Below, in pieces: positions 26,392-33,232 of a DNA stretch of 64,000 bases (position 1 is its first letter; every line of letters starts with the position of its first letter). The stretch covers positions 2,480,001 to 2,544,000 of the forward strand of contig CP030884.1 of the NCBI GenBank assembly GCA_006969385.1, read 5' to 3'. Both the position numbers and the translations under genes were made by a program. Source of the DNA: Planctomycetaceae bacterium. Its GTDB lineage: Bacteria; Planctomycetota; Phycisphaerae; UBA1845; UTPLA1. The notes under the pieces were generated by a model that saw nothing but the letters and a program-made list of their open reading frames with translations, was not told where the DNA came from and searched no databases.

Positions 26392-27102
26392 TTATACGTC
26401 GGCGGTGCGGATAGGTTCGGTGGGGGCGGCATTTCCACATTCGGGGCACACTCCGGACGTGTTGCCGGTGAGGTTGTAGCGGCAGGTGGGGCAGAGGCCC
26501 AAGTTAAGGAGCCTTTTGCGGCGGTCGTTGTTGATGGCATCCAAAAGGGCTAACAAAGTGCATAATTGTAAGATGATCCATAAGGCAAAGTCGCTCACCG
26601 ACGGCGTCAGGATGAAATTATCAATCGTTCTCAGGGCGTAGAAGCCAAACATTGGCCCGTGGCTTGATAGGAAGAACGGTAGATAGAGAAATGCAAATGT
26701 GAGAGTCACAGCCAATAGACTGAATGAGATTGAACGACGGAGAATCCTAAACAAACGACGGTTTATAAAGAAGTAGAGTACGAGGTTTATGAATTCAAAT
26801 CGAACGACGAGCGCGGGCGCATGTACGTGGTAGTAGCGCTTATCGTAGTTAATGGGCCACGGATAGTCGTTGGAATGACCGGTGTCGGTAAACCAAGGTT
26901 CTTGTGAAAACCAACCCCAGTCGCCCCAAGTTTTTTCGATTGTAAATGGCAGAGCGATGTAGCCATCGGTAATGGCAATGAAACCCAGCCGGCCTGCATA
27001 TGTGTAGTTTTCGAGTAGGCTGGCAAACCAAAGCGTCGAGTTCGTCAACAGGGCGACCGCCCAGATCGACCATGCGATTCTCAGCTTTTTTGCCCGAGAC
27101 AT
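26392..27102 (-). CDS. Multi-TM zinc-ribbon membrane protein with Trp-rich loop
   Basis: 236 residues. TM1 about 8-30, a loop of about 65 residues rich in Trp, Tyr and Asp (EKTWGDWGWFSQEPWFTD), then about four hydrophobic segments (95-115, 122-145, 163-185), a basic stretch (NNDRRKRLL) and the ribbon CPTCRYNLTGN, CPECG. The loop is reminiscent of the variable loops of the 1.4-6.2 kb array, so this could be an array-type protein with an extra TM pair. Lies upstream of, and likely coupled to, the 25829-26383 gene. Confidence 0.75.
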   Translation of the reverse strand: MSRAKKLRIAWSIWAVALLTNSTLWFASLLENYTYAGRLGFIAITDGYIALPFTIEKTWGDWGWFSQEPWFTDTGHSNDYPWPINYDKRYYHVHAPALVVRFEFINLVLYFFINRRLFRILRRSISFSLLAVTLTFAFLYLPFFLSSHGPMFGFYALRTIDNFILTPSVSDFALWIILQLCTLLALLDAINNDRRKRLLNLGLCPTCRYNLTGNTSGVCPECGNAAPTEPIRTADV

Positions 27103-27381
27103 ATCGATTCTATGGTTCGCGGGCAGGTCGTTGTCAATTACCTGTATTCAATAGTTTCTCGCACATCCATGTGGCCACAGGCCACAGCTCTGAAGTCGCG
27201 CGCGAGCCGCCGTTTCGCGCGAAATTTGAAAAATTGGGAGCGTAAAAAATTTAGGCGAAAAAGATTGACTCACGCAAACGCGGCGCGTACCGAATTTATT
27301 CGACGTTTCGACGTTTCGACGTTTCGACGTTTCGACGTTTCGACGTTTCGACGTTTCGACGTTTCGACGTTTCGACGTTTC
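27103..27381. other. Intergenic region upstream of zinc-ribbon pair, downstream of lysA
   Basis: 279 bp without a gene. Contains a GTGGCCACAGGCCAC-type dyad with AGCTCTGA (27168-27196) and an 8-bp tandem repeat (27301-27380) that abuts the lysA stop codon. Confidence 0.6.
27301..27380. repeat. Ten perfect copies of the 8-mer CGACGTTT
   Basis: An uninterrupted 80-bp tandem repeat with unit CGACGTTT, starting after CGAATTTATT and ending one base before the complement of the lysA TAA codon. All ten copies are identical. No spacers, so not CRISPR. Confidence 0.97.
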
Positions 27382-28662
27382 TTAAAACCGCTCCGCCGCG
27401 ACGAGGTCGTCAAACGTTTCGCGCCGTCGAATCACGCGCACATCACTGCCGTCGACGAGAATCTCCGGCGGATGAGGGCGGGCGTTGTAGTGGCTGGCTA
27501 GCACCATGCCGTAGGCACCGGCGCTGAAGACGGCGAGCAAGTCACCGCGCGCGACGGGCGGTAGCAGACGATCCTTCGCGAGAAAATCACCGCTTTCGCA
27601 GACAGGGCCGACAACGTCTTGTTCGTGCAAGCCGCTGAGTTTCGCTGCATCGGCACGCGCTTGAATCGCAAACCCCTCTGCCGGTGCGACGGGCCAAATA
27701 AAATGAAACGCTTCATACAGCGACGGTCGAATCAGGTCGTTCATGCCTGCGTCGACAATCACAAACGCACGATCGCCTGACTTCTTAATATAAAGCGTTT
27801 CCGTAACGAGGGTGCCCGCGTTGGCTGCGATGGTGCGACCGGGTTCCATGATGACTTTTAGACCTTTGTCTTTTAAGAGCGGAACGATCGCTTCGGCATA
27901 TTGCACGGCGGGCGGCGCTTCTTCTTCACGGTAATGCGCGCCGAAGCCGCCGCCGATATCGATGGCCGTGATCTCAAAGCCGTCGGCACGCAATTCGTCG
28001 ATCAGTTGCACGCCCTTCGTGATCGCCAACACGTAACGACTCACATCGTTCACCGGCGAGCCGATGTGAAGGTGAATCCCGGCAAGATGCACGTTGGCTT
28101 CACGACCGTAGGCGTCGAAGAAGCGCCGAGCGCGTTCGAGATCGACGCCGAACTTCGATTCTTTTTGGCCCGTCGAGGTATAACGATGCGTCTTCGGATC
28201 GACATCGGGATTCACGCGCAGGGCACAGCGAATCTTGGCGTTGCGCCGATTGGCAATCGCGATCAGGTTTTCCATCTCAGCTTCGGATTCGACGTTGAAA
28301 TAGCCAATGTTGGCGTCGATGGCCTGCTCGATCTCCGCGTCGGTTTTGCCCACACCCGCGAACACGATGCCCTGCGGATCGGCATCCACGGCCATCGCGC
28401 GCGCCAGTTCGCCACCGGAAACCACGTCGAAGCCCGCACCCTCGTCCTTAAGAAACTCGAGAATATTGAGATTGGCGCAGCTTTTGATCGAATAGCAGAT
28501 CAGCGGGTCGAGCGCGGCAAAGGCATCCCGCACCGCTCGGTAATGATGCAGAAACGTGGCCTTGGAATAGATGTAAGCGGGCGTGCCATGTTGCCGCGCG
28601 ATGTCGGCGACGGCGACGTTTTCGCAATGCAAGTGACCGTTGGTGTAGTGAAAATGATCCAT
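27382..28662 (-). CDS. lysA: Diaminopimelate decarboxylase
   Basis: 426 residues. Fold-III PLP enzyme making L-lysine from meso-diaminopimelate. Visible: the PLP lysine in YSIKSCAN, the glycine loop DIGGGFG, the phosphate-binding MEPGR, the second-subunit active-site VCESGD with its Cys, and the substrate segment ending FSAGAYG. Length and order are normal for LysA. The sequence YSIKSCAN replaces the usual YAxKAN, but this variation is common. The 8-bp repeat begins one base after the stop codon. Confidence 0.93.
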   Translation of the reverse strand: MDHFHYTNGHLHCENVAVADIARQHGTPAYIYSKATFLHHYRAVRDAFAALDPLICYSIKSCANLNILEFLKDEGAGFDVVSGGELARAMAVDADPQGIVFAGVGKTDAEIEQAIDANIGYFNVESEAEMENLIAIANRRNAKIRCALRVNPDVDPKTHRYTSTGQKESKFGVDLERARRFFDAYGREANVHLAGIHLHIGSPVNDVSRYVLAITKGVQLIDELRADGFEITAIDIGGGFGAHYREEEAPPAVQYAEAIVPLLKDKGLKVIMEPGRTIAANAGTLVTETLYIKKSGDRAFVIVDAGMNDLIRPSLYEAFHFIWPVAPAEGFAIQARADAAKLSGLHEQDVVGPVCESGDFLAKDRLLPPVARGDLLAVFSAGAYGMVLASHYNARPHPPEILVDGSDVRVIRRRETFDDLVAAERF

Positions 28663-28692
28663 GATGGTGGGGGATTATGGTGTGGCTGGGGC

Positions 28693-28734
28693 AAAGTGCA
28701 AAGTGAACAGTGTAAAGTGCAAAATGCAGAGCGT
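28693..28734. repeat. Heptad-phased repeat, AAAGTGC type
   Basis: Six 7-mers in register just upstream of lysA: AAAGTGC, AAAGTGA, ACAGTGT, AAAGTGC, AAAATGC, AGAGCGT. Related heptads flank the guaA-ligA interval. Confidence 0.7.
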
Positions 28735-28794
28735 GAGGGAACGGGGTGGGTCGGTCGTTTCCTTATTGGTCAATTTTTTACGGCTTGCGCATCG

Positions 28795-28944
28795 GGCGCC
28801 CCATCCTTCGCGCTAGCGAAGGGTGGGGAATCGGGGGGATAAATATGACATCAATCGAACTGCATATTTATTAACTTATTCGCAAGGCTCAAAATGTTTC
28901 TTCGCGATTCCCCAACCATTCCTGTCGGAATGGATGGGGCACCC
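28795..28944. repeat. Bipartite nested-palindrome element, copy 1
   Basis: Left arm 28795-28832 folds as CCCCATCCTTCGC-GCTA-GCGAAGGGTGGGG. Right arm 28905-28944 contains ATTCCCCAACCATTCC and GGAATGGATGGGGCACCC. The outer ends (GGCGCCCCATCC and GGATGGGGCACC) and the inner ends (GTGGGGAATCG and CGATTCCCCAAC) are also mutually complementary, so the whole unit can fold as a four-armed structure. Confidence 0.65.
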
Positions 28945-28955
28945 AAATACTGAAC

Positions 28956-29609
28956 CTATTCTTGAGCTTCTTTATCCGCCGCATCCTTCTCCGCCTTCGT
29001 CGGCATGCGCATGTTCCAACCATCCTCCTCCATCTTCTGAATCATCGCTTCGTCGGCTTTCTTAATAATCTGTCCGGCCAATACCCCGCCATAACCTTTG
29101 CCCGACCACGTGCCGGCGTAGAAACCGTCGTGAATGACCACGCGCGCTGAGTAGTCACCGATCAGCGGAATCGGAATCGCATCGAGCGTGATCACGGGTG
29201 TGTCTTCGGCCCACACCACGCGCACGGGCACCGGCACACGCACGTCGCGGTCGGCGTATTGAATGCGCGCGAAAACCACCCAGTTATCGCCGACGCCTTT
29301 GCTAACGCGATCGATCTCGTAGCGTTCGATGATCGGCTTGGTCAACGGTGCCTTGCCTTTGAGACCATCGTCGTTGGTCATTTGAAATGTGCCGCGAAAG
29401 ACGACGCCGTCGAGCGCTTGCTTGAATGATTCGATGCGCTTGGCTTGCAGGTCTTCGGATTTTGCCGGCGCATCCTTTTCAATTGGGGCCTTCGATGAAT
29501 CATGCGCGGACGCGCCCGATGTTGGCGCGGGTTCGTCGGCGGTGCCGAGTGACGCGGCGATGATGGCGGCTTGAATGATGAGCGAACCGAGAAACACGGC
29601 GGATTTCAT
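28956..29609 (-). CDS. Secreted hypothetical protein
   Basis: 217 residues. Signal peptide 1-24 (FLGSLIIQAAIIAASLGTA), a low-complexity charged linker to about 55, then a beta-rich domain beginning AKRIESFKQALDGVVFRGTF and containing RYEIDRVSKGVGDNWVVFAR, and a C-terminal Lys/Glu-rich helix. A GGAGG ribosome-binding site precedes ATG 29609. I associate this pattern with planctomycete-specific secreted proteins of unknown function. It is bracketed by the two copies of the bipartite palindromic element. Confidence 0.7.
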   Translation of the reverse strand: MKSAVFLGSLIIQAAIIAASLGTADEPAPTSGASAHDSSKAPIEKDAPAKSEDLQAKRIESFKQALDGVVFRGTFQMTNDDGLKGKAPLTKPIIERYEIDRVSKGVGDNWVVFARIQYADRDVRVPVPVRVVWAEDTPVITLDAIPIPLIGDYSARVVIHDGFYAGTWSGKGYGGVLAGQIIKKADEAMIQKMEEDGWNMRMPTKAEKDAADKEAQE

Positions 29610-29723
29610 GGTGGGCCTCCGATAGGTTGTGCGGTTGAGGGTTCCTTCTGCGTATTTTAGACGAAAGGGCTGACCGTTGCTTTGTATTCTGAGTCCGGAT
29701 CGTGCTATCGCCGCGTGTCGTTG

Positions 29724-29754
29724 TCCCCCAGCCCCAGAGGGGCAGGGGCACCCG
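29724..29754. repeat. Dispersed palindrome, CCCCAGCCCC...GGGGCAGGGGC type
   Basis: Imperfect dyad around CAGAGG followed by ACCC. Inverted or direct relatives at 32603-32630 and 32762-32790. Confidence 0.55.
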
Positions 29755-29836
29755 GTTTTGCGCTTTTCAGAGCCGCGCCCGTGAGGAAGCGGTCACGGTT
29801 GGTGTTTCATCAGGGTTGTCTCGTGTAAGTGTGCGC

Positions 29837-29965
29837 GGGTGCCTAATCCTTCACGACAGTGAAGGGTGGGGGATCGCGGATATCGAGTTTGTCCAGTTGA
29901 TGCGATTCGATCAGTGCTGTTGCGTGATTCCCCAACCATTCCTAACGGAATGGATGGGGCACCCA
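29837..29965. repeat. Bipartite nested-palindrome element, copy 2
   Basis: Left arm 29837-29877 (GGGTGCC..ATCCTTCAC-GACA-GTGAAGGGTGGGGGATCG) and right arm 29925-29965 (GATTCCCCAACCATTCC, then GGAATGGATGGGGCACCC). Arms match copy 1 closely while the middle about 45 bp differ. It lies on the other side of the 28956-29609 gene from copy 1. Confidence 0.65.
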
Positions 29966-30324
29966 TGTGAGCGTGCGGGTCCTTCATTCATTCTCTCCGC
30001 GGAACACCGGTTGCAAACTGGTGCCGCAGCGCCTTCGCTGCCGCGAAGGGTGGGGTCATCGGGCGATGGATAGTGCACCCAGTGATGGAAGACGCACTCA
30101 GCATCGATTCGAAAAACTCGCACCGCCCACCAATTTGCGTTGCGGCGGGGGCACCGTGAGAATGGCACGTCGCGTGGGCGGTGGCGACTGCGTGAATGCG
30201 GTCGCGGCTGCCCGTTTACTTCGTTATCGCCCGAACCGGCACGTTATGGCACAAGCCACCATGCCGCCGGTCGATTCCTGATGATATTGCAATACACCCT
30301 AATTCCATCTGAGGAGGTGCTTCG

Positions 30325-32487
30325 ATGAAGAAGCTGTCATGGTTTGCTTGTGCATTGATTGCCGGGGCCGTCGCGCGGACGGCGGTCGCCGATTCGATTG
30401 ACTATCCCGAAACCAAGAAAAGCGAAGTGATCGACACGGTTCACGGGATCGAAATTCCCGACCCCTATCGTTGGCTCGAAGATGATAATGCCGAAGACAC
30501 CAAGGCTTGGGTCAAGGCGCAAAACGACGTCACCTTCGGCTACCTCGACAAAATTCCCGAGCGCGAGGCGATCAAGAAGCGCCTCACCGAGCTATGGAAT
30601 TACGAGCGCTTCGGCACGCCCTTCAAAGAGGGCGGTCGTTATTTCTTCAGCCGCAACGATGGTCTGCAGAACCAAAGCGTTATCTACACGATGAAGAAAC
30701 TCGACGACGAGCCGCGCGTGCTGCTCGATCCGAATACGCTGAGCGAAGACGGCACGATCGCGCTCAGCGGCTATAGCATCAGCGACGATGGCAACTTTTT
30801 TGCTTACGGCGTTTCCGATGGTGGGTCCGACTGGCAAACGTATCGTGTGCGCGATATTGCGACGGGCAAGGACTTGTCAGACAAAATCGAATGGATCAAG
30901 TTCAGCGGCGCATCCTGGACCAAAGACGGCAAGGGTTTTTATTACAGCCGCTATACCGAACCTAAAGAGGGCGAAGAGCTGAGCGGCTCGAACTACTACC
31001 AGAAGCTGTATTACCACAAGCTCGGCACGCCCCAGTCGGAAGATCGCCTGGTGTACGAACGCCCCGATCAAAAAGACTGGGGGTTCGGCGGCAGCGTCAC
31101 CGAGGACGGCAAGTATCTGATCATCAGCGTCTGGCAGGGCACCGAACGTAAGAACCGCGTGTATTACAAGGACTTGACGAAGCAAGATGCCGACGTCGTC
31201 AAGCTACTCGACGACTACGACGCCGAGTATGCCTTCCTCGGTAATGACGACGGCGTGTTTTACTTTCGTACCGACCTCAACGCGCCGCGCGGTCGTATCA
31301 TCGCGATCGATACAGATAAGCCCGAGCGCGACAACTGGAAAGAGTTGATCCCGCAAGCTCAGGAAACGCTCGAAGGTGCCGGCATCACGTACAACATGTT
31401 CGTGACGAGCTATCTGAAAGATGCCCACACGCAGGTGAAGCTCTACGATATGAAGGGCAAGCACGTGCGCGATGTCGATCTGCCGGGCATCGGCGATGCC
31501 GGCGGTTTCGGCGGTAAACGCGACCAACGCGAAACGTTCTACTCGTTCAATAGCTTTGCCACGCCGCCGACGATCTACAAGTACGACATGAAGACGGGCA
31601 AGAGCGAAGTTTACAAGCGCCCCGCCGTGAACTTCGATCCCGATCAGTTCGAAACCAAGCAAGTCTTCTACGCCAGCAAAGACGGCACCAAAGTGCCGAT
31701 GTTCATCACGCATCGCAAGGGTCTGAAGCTCGATGGCAGCAATCCGACCTATCTCTATGGTTACGGCGGCTTCAACATTTCGCTCACGCCGCGCTTCAGC
31801 CTTGCCAACGTGGCTTGGATGGAAATGGGCGGCGTCTATGCCCAAGCGAACTTGCGCGGCGGCGGTGAGTATGGAAAGGACTGGCACAACGCTGGTCGCT
31901 TGCTCAACAAGCAAAACGTGTTTGATGATTTTATCTCGGCCGGCGAATGGCTGATCGAAAACAACTATACGCGCAAAGATAAACTCGCCATCGGCGGCGG
32001 TAGCAATGGTGGTCTGCTCGTCGGCGCTTGTATCACCCAGCGGCCCGACCTGTTCGGCGCGGCCCTTCCCGCCGTGGGCGTGCTCGACATGCTACGCTTC
32101 CACCTGTTCACGATCGGCCACGCCTGGACCAGCGACTACGGCAAGATCGAAGACAAAAAGATCTTTGACGTGCTCTTTGCCTATTCGCCGTACCACAACG
32201 TGAAGCAGGGCACCTGCTACCCGCCGACGATGATCACGACCGGCGACCATGACGACCGCGTGGTGCCGGCGCACAGCTTCAAGTTCGCCGCCGCCCTGCA
32301 AGAAGCACAAAGCTGCGACAACCCGACGCTTATTCGCATCGAAACCCGCGCGGGCCACGGTGCCGGTAAGCCGACGAGCATCGTCATTCAGGAAGTGGCC
32401 GACAAATGGGCGTTTCTGGTGAAGTCGCTCAACATGAGCGTGACGCCGGTGGAGGAGATGAAGCAAACGCAGTCGGCGTCGATGTAG
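30325..32487 (+). CDS. Prolyl oligopeptidase, exported (S9A)
   Basis: 720 residues. Signal peptide 1-22, an N-terminal POP segment (IDYPETKKSEVIDTVHGIEI, PYRWLEDD), a seven-bladed propeller to about 430, and an alpha/beta hydrolase domain. Catalytic triad: Ser560 in GGGSNGG, the Asp in GDHDDRV (641-645) and His678 in RAGHG. It cleaves after proline in short peptides, here in the periplasm. It is preceded by a strong GAGGAGG site and followed by a heptad repeat. All catalytic residues are present. Confidence 0.95.
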   Translation: MKKLSWFACALIAGAVARTAVADSIDYPETKKSEVIDTVHGIEIPDPYRWLEDDNAEDTKAWVKAQNDVTFGYLDKIPEREAIKKRLTELWNYERFGTPFKEGGRYFFSRNDGLQNQSVIYTMKKLDDEPRVLLDPNTLSEDGTIALSGYSISDDGNFFAYGVSDGGSDWQTYRVRDIATGKDLSDKIEWIKFSGASWTKDGKGFYYSRYTEPKEGEELSGSNYYQKLYYHKLGTPQSEDRLVYERPDQKDWGFGGSVTEDGKYLIISVWQGTERKNRVYYKDLTKQDADVVKLLDDYDAEYAFLGNDDGVFYFRTDLNAPRGRIIAIDTDKPERDNWKELIPQAQETLEGAGITYNMFVTSYLKDAHTQVKLYDMKGKHVRDVDLPGIGDAGGFGGKRDQRETFYSFNSFATPPTIYKYDMKTGKSEVYKRPAVNFDPDQFETKQVFYASKDGTKVPMFITHRKGLKLDGSNPTYLYGYGGFNISLTPRFSLANVAWMEMGGVYAQANLRGGGEYGKDWHNAGRLLNKQNVFDDFISAGEWLIENNYTRKDKLAIGGGSNGGLLVGACITQRPDLFGAALPAVGVLDMLRFHLFTIGHAWTSDYGKIEDKKIFDVLFAYSPYHNVKQGTCYPPTMITTGDHDDRVVPAHSFKFAAALQEAQSCDNPTLIRIETRAGHGAGKPTSIVIQEVADKWAFLVKSLNMSVTPVEEMKQTQSASM

Positions 32488-32502
32488 GGTCGTGCGCTCT
32501 GA

Positions 32503-32593
32503 GTCCTGGGTCCTGGGTCCTGGGTCCTGGGTCCTGAGTCCTGGGTCTTGGGTCGTGAGTCTCGGGGCATGAGGTTTGGGGCTTGGGGCCTGA
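32503..32593. repeat. Heptad-phased degenerate tandem repeat, GTCCTGG type
   Basis: Thirteen 7-mers in strict register: four GTCCTGG, then GTCCTGA, GTCCTGG, GTCTTGG, GTCGTGA, GTCTCGG, GGCATGA, GGTTTGG, GGCTTGG, GGCCTGA. It starts 16 bp after the prolyl oligopeptidase stop. Consensus G-K-Y-N-T-G-R is shared with 25426-25488. Confidence 0.85.
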
Positions 32594-32633
32594 GTAAATG
32601 CTGGGTGCCCCTTCCCCTTAGGGGCTGGGAGCG

Positions 32634-32668
32634 CTGTGGCACCGGTTTGCAACCGGTGTTCTGCGGAG
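32634..32668. repeat. Dispersed palindromic unit, GGCACCGG...CCGGTG type
   Basis: CACCGGTT-TGC-AACCGGTG flanked by TGTGG and TTCTGCGG; same family as 18623, 29998 and 43250. Confidence 0.6.
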
Positions 32669-32830
32669 CGGATTCAGCAGGTCGCGCACGCATTCACGGC
32701 GAAAGCCCCGCAGCGATTCAACGTGACCGACTTCCTTACGGGCGCGGCTCTGATCAGGCTCGGTGCCCCTGCCCCTCTGGGGCTGGGGGACTGCGGGCGC
32801 TTACGGCGACTCGATGATTTGAAAACGAAC

Positions 32831-32865
32831 AAGCCGCCTTCGCTCCACGAGCGGGGCGGCTTTTC
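32831..32865 (+). terminator. Rho-independent terminator (probable)
   Basis: AAGCCGCC pairs with GGCGGCTT over an inner CGCTC/GAGCG-like stem, followed by TTTTCTTT. Distant (about 345 bp) from the prolyl oligopeptidase stop, whose transcript it may end. Confidence 0.65.
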
Positions 32866-33232
32866 TTTCGCGCGATCATGTAGCGAATGAAGCTATCAAC
32901 GCGGTTCACAGCATTGGCGCGCGGCGTCTGCCTTCATGCAATTCATTCTGCAACGCCGATATCAGGATTGAAAAGTGGGTGTGATTTCTGAATCATCCCG
33001 CGCAGTTTTTGCGCGACCTTTCAGAATTCGGCCATCTCAGTATTGCCACGCGTTTTCACAGGTTGGCCTCATTGGGGTGGACCGGTATATTCCGGACCTG
33101 TTGAAATAGTGTACGAGATGAAGGCCGCGCGGCGGTCAAAGCGGTTACTTCGTTGGGGCGGCAATCATTCGCATTCGATCCAACAAACTACTTTCGATCA
33201 TCGGGCTTGTTGCGGCCTGCGGTTTCGGCTCG

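Larger units (their letters stand above)
29610..30324. other. Repeat-rich intergenic region upstream of the prolyl oligopeptidase
   Basis: 715 bp with no supported gene. It holds, in order: a CCCCAGCCCC/GGGGCAGGGGC dyad (29724-29754), an AGAGCCGCGCCCGTGAGGAA unit (29769-29799), bipartite element copy 2 (29837-29965), a CACCGG.TTGCAA.CTGGTG unit (29998-30030) and a lone CTTCGC-TGCC-GCGAAGGGTGGGG arm (30030-30062). GAGGAGG sits before ATG 30325. Confidence 0.65.
32488..33117. other. Repeat-rich intergenic region before bamA
   Basis: 630 bp without a supported gene: heptad repeat 32503-32593, G/C dyads 32603-32630 and 32762-32790, a GGCACCGGTTTGCAACCGGTG unit 32634-32668, a reversed CGGGCGCGGCTCTG unit (32728-32752) and a terminator (32831-32865). 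Confidence 0.65.

Noticed and set aside
27301..27380. Possible CRISPR array
   Set aside because: Eight-base units in direct contact without spacers, and no cas genes.
27112..27501. 129-codon plus-strand frame over the 8-bp repeats
   Set aside because: Its FRRFDVST repeats come only from the tandem 8-mers; the real gene is lysA on the other strand.
32548..32890. Short open frames in the repeat-rich gap
   Set aside because: Made of repeat units and without a ribosome-binding site.
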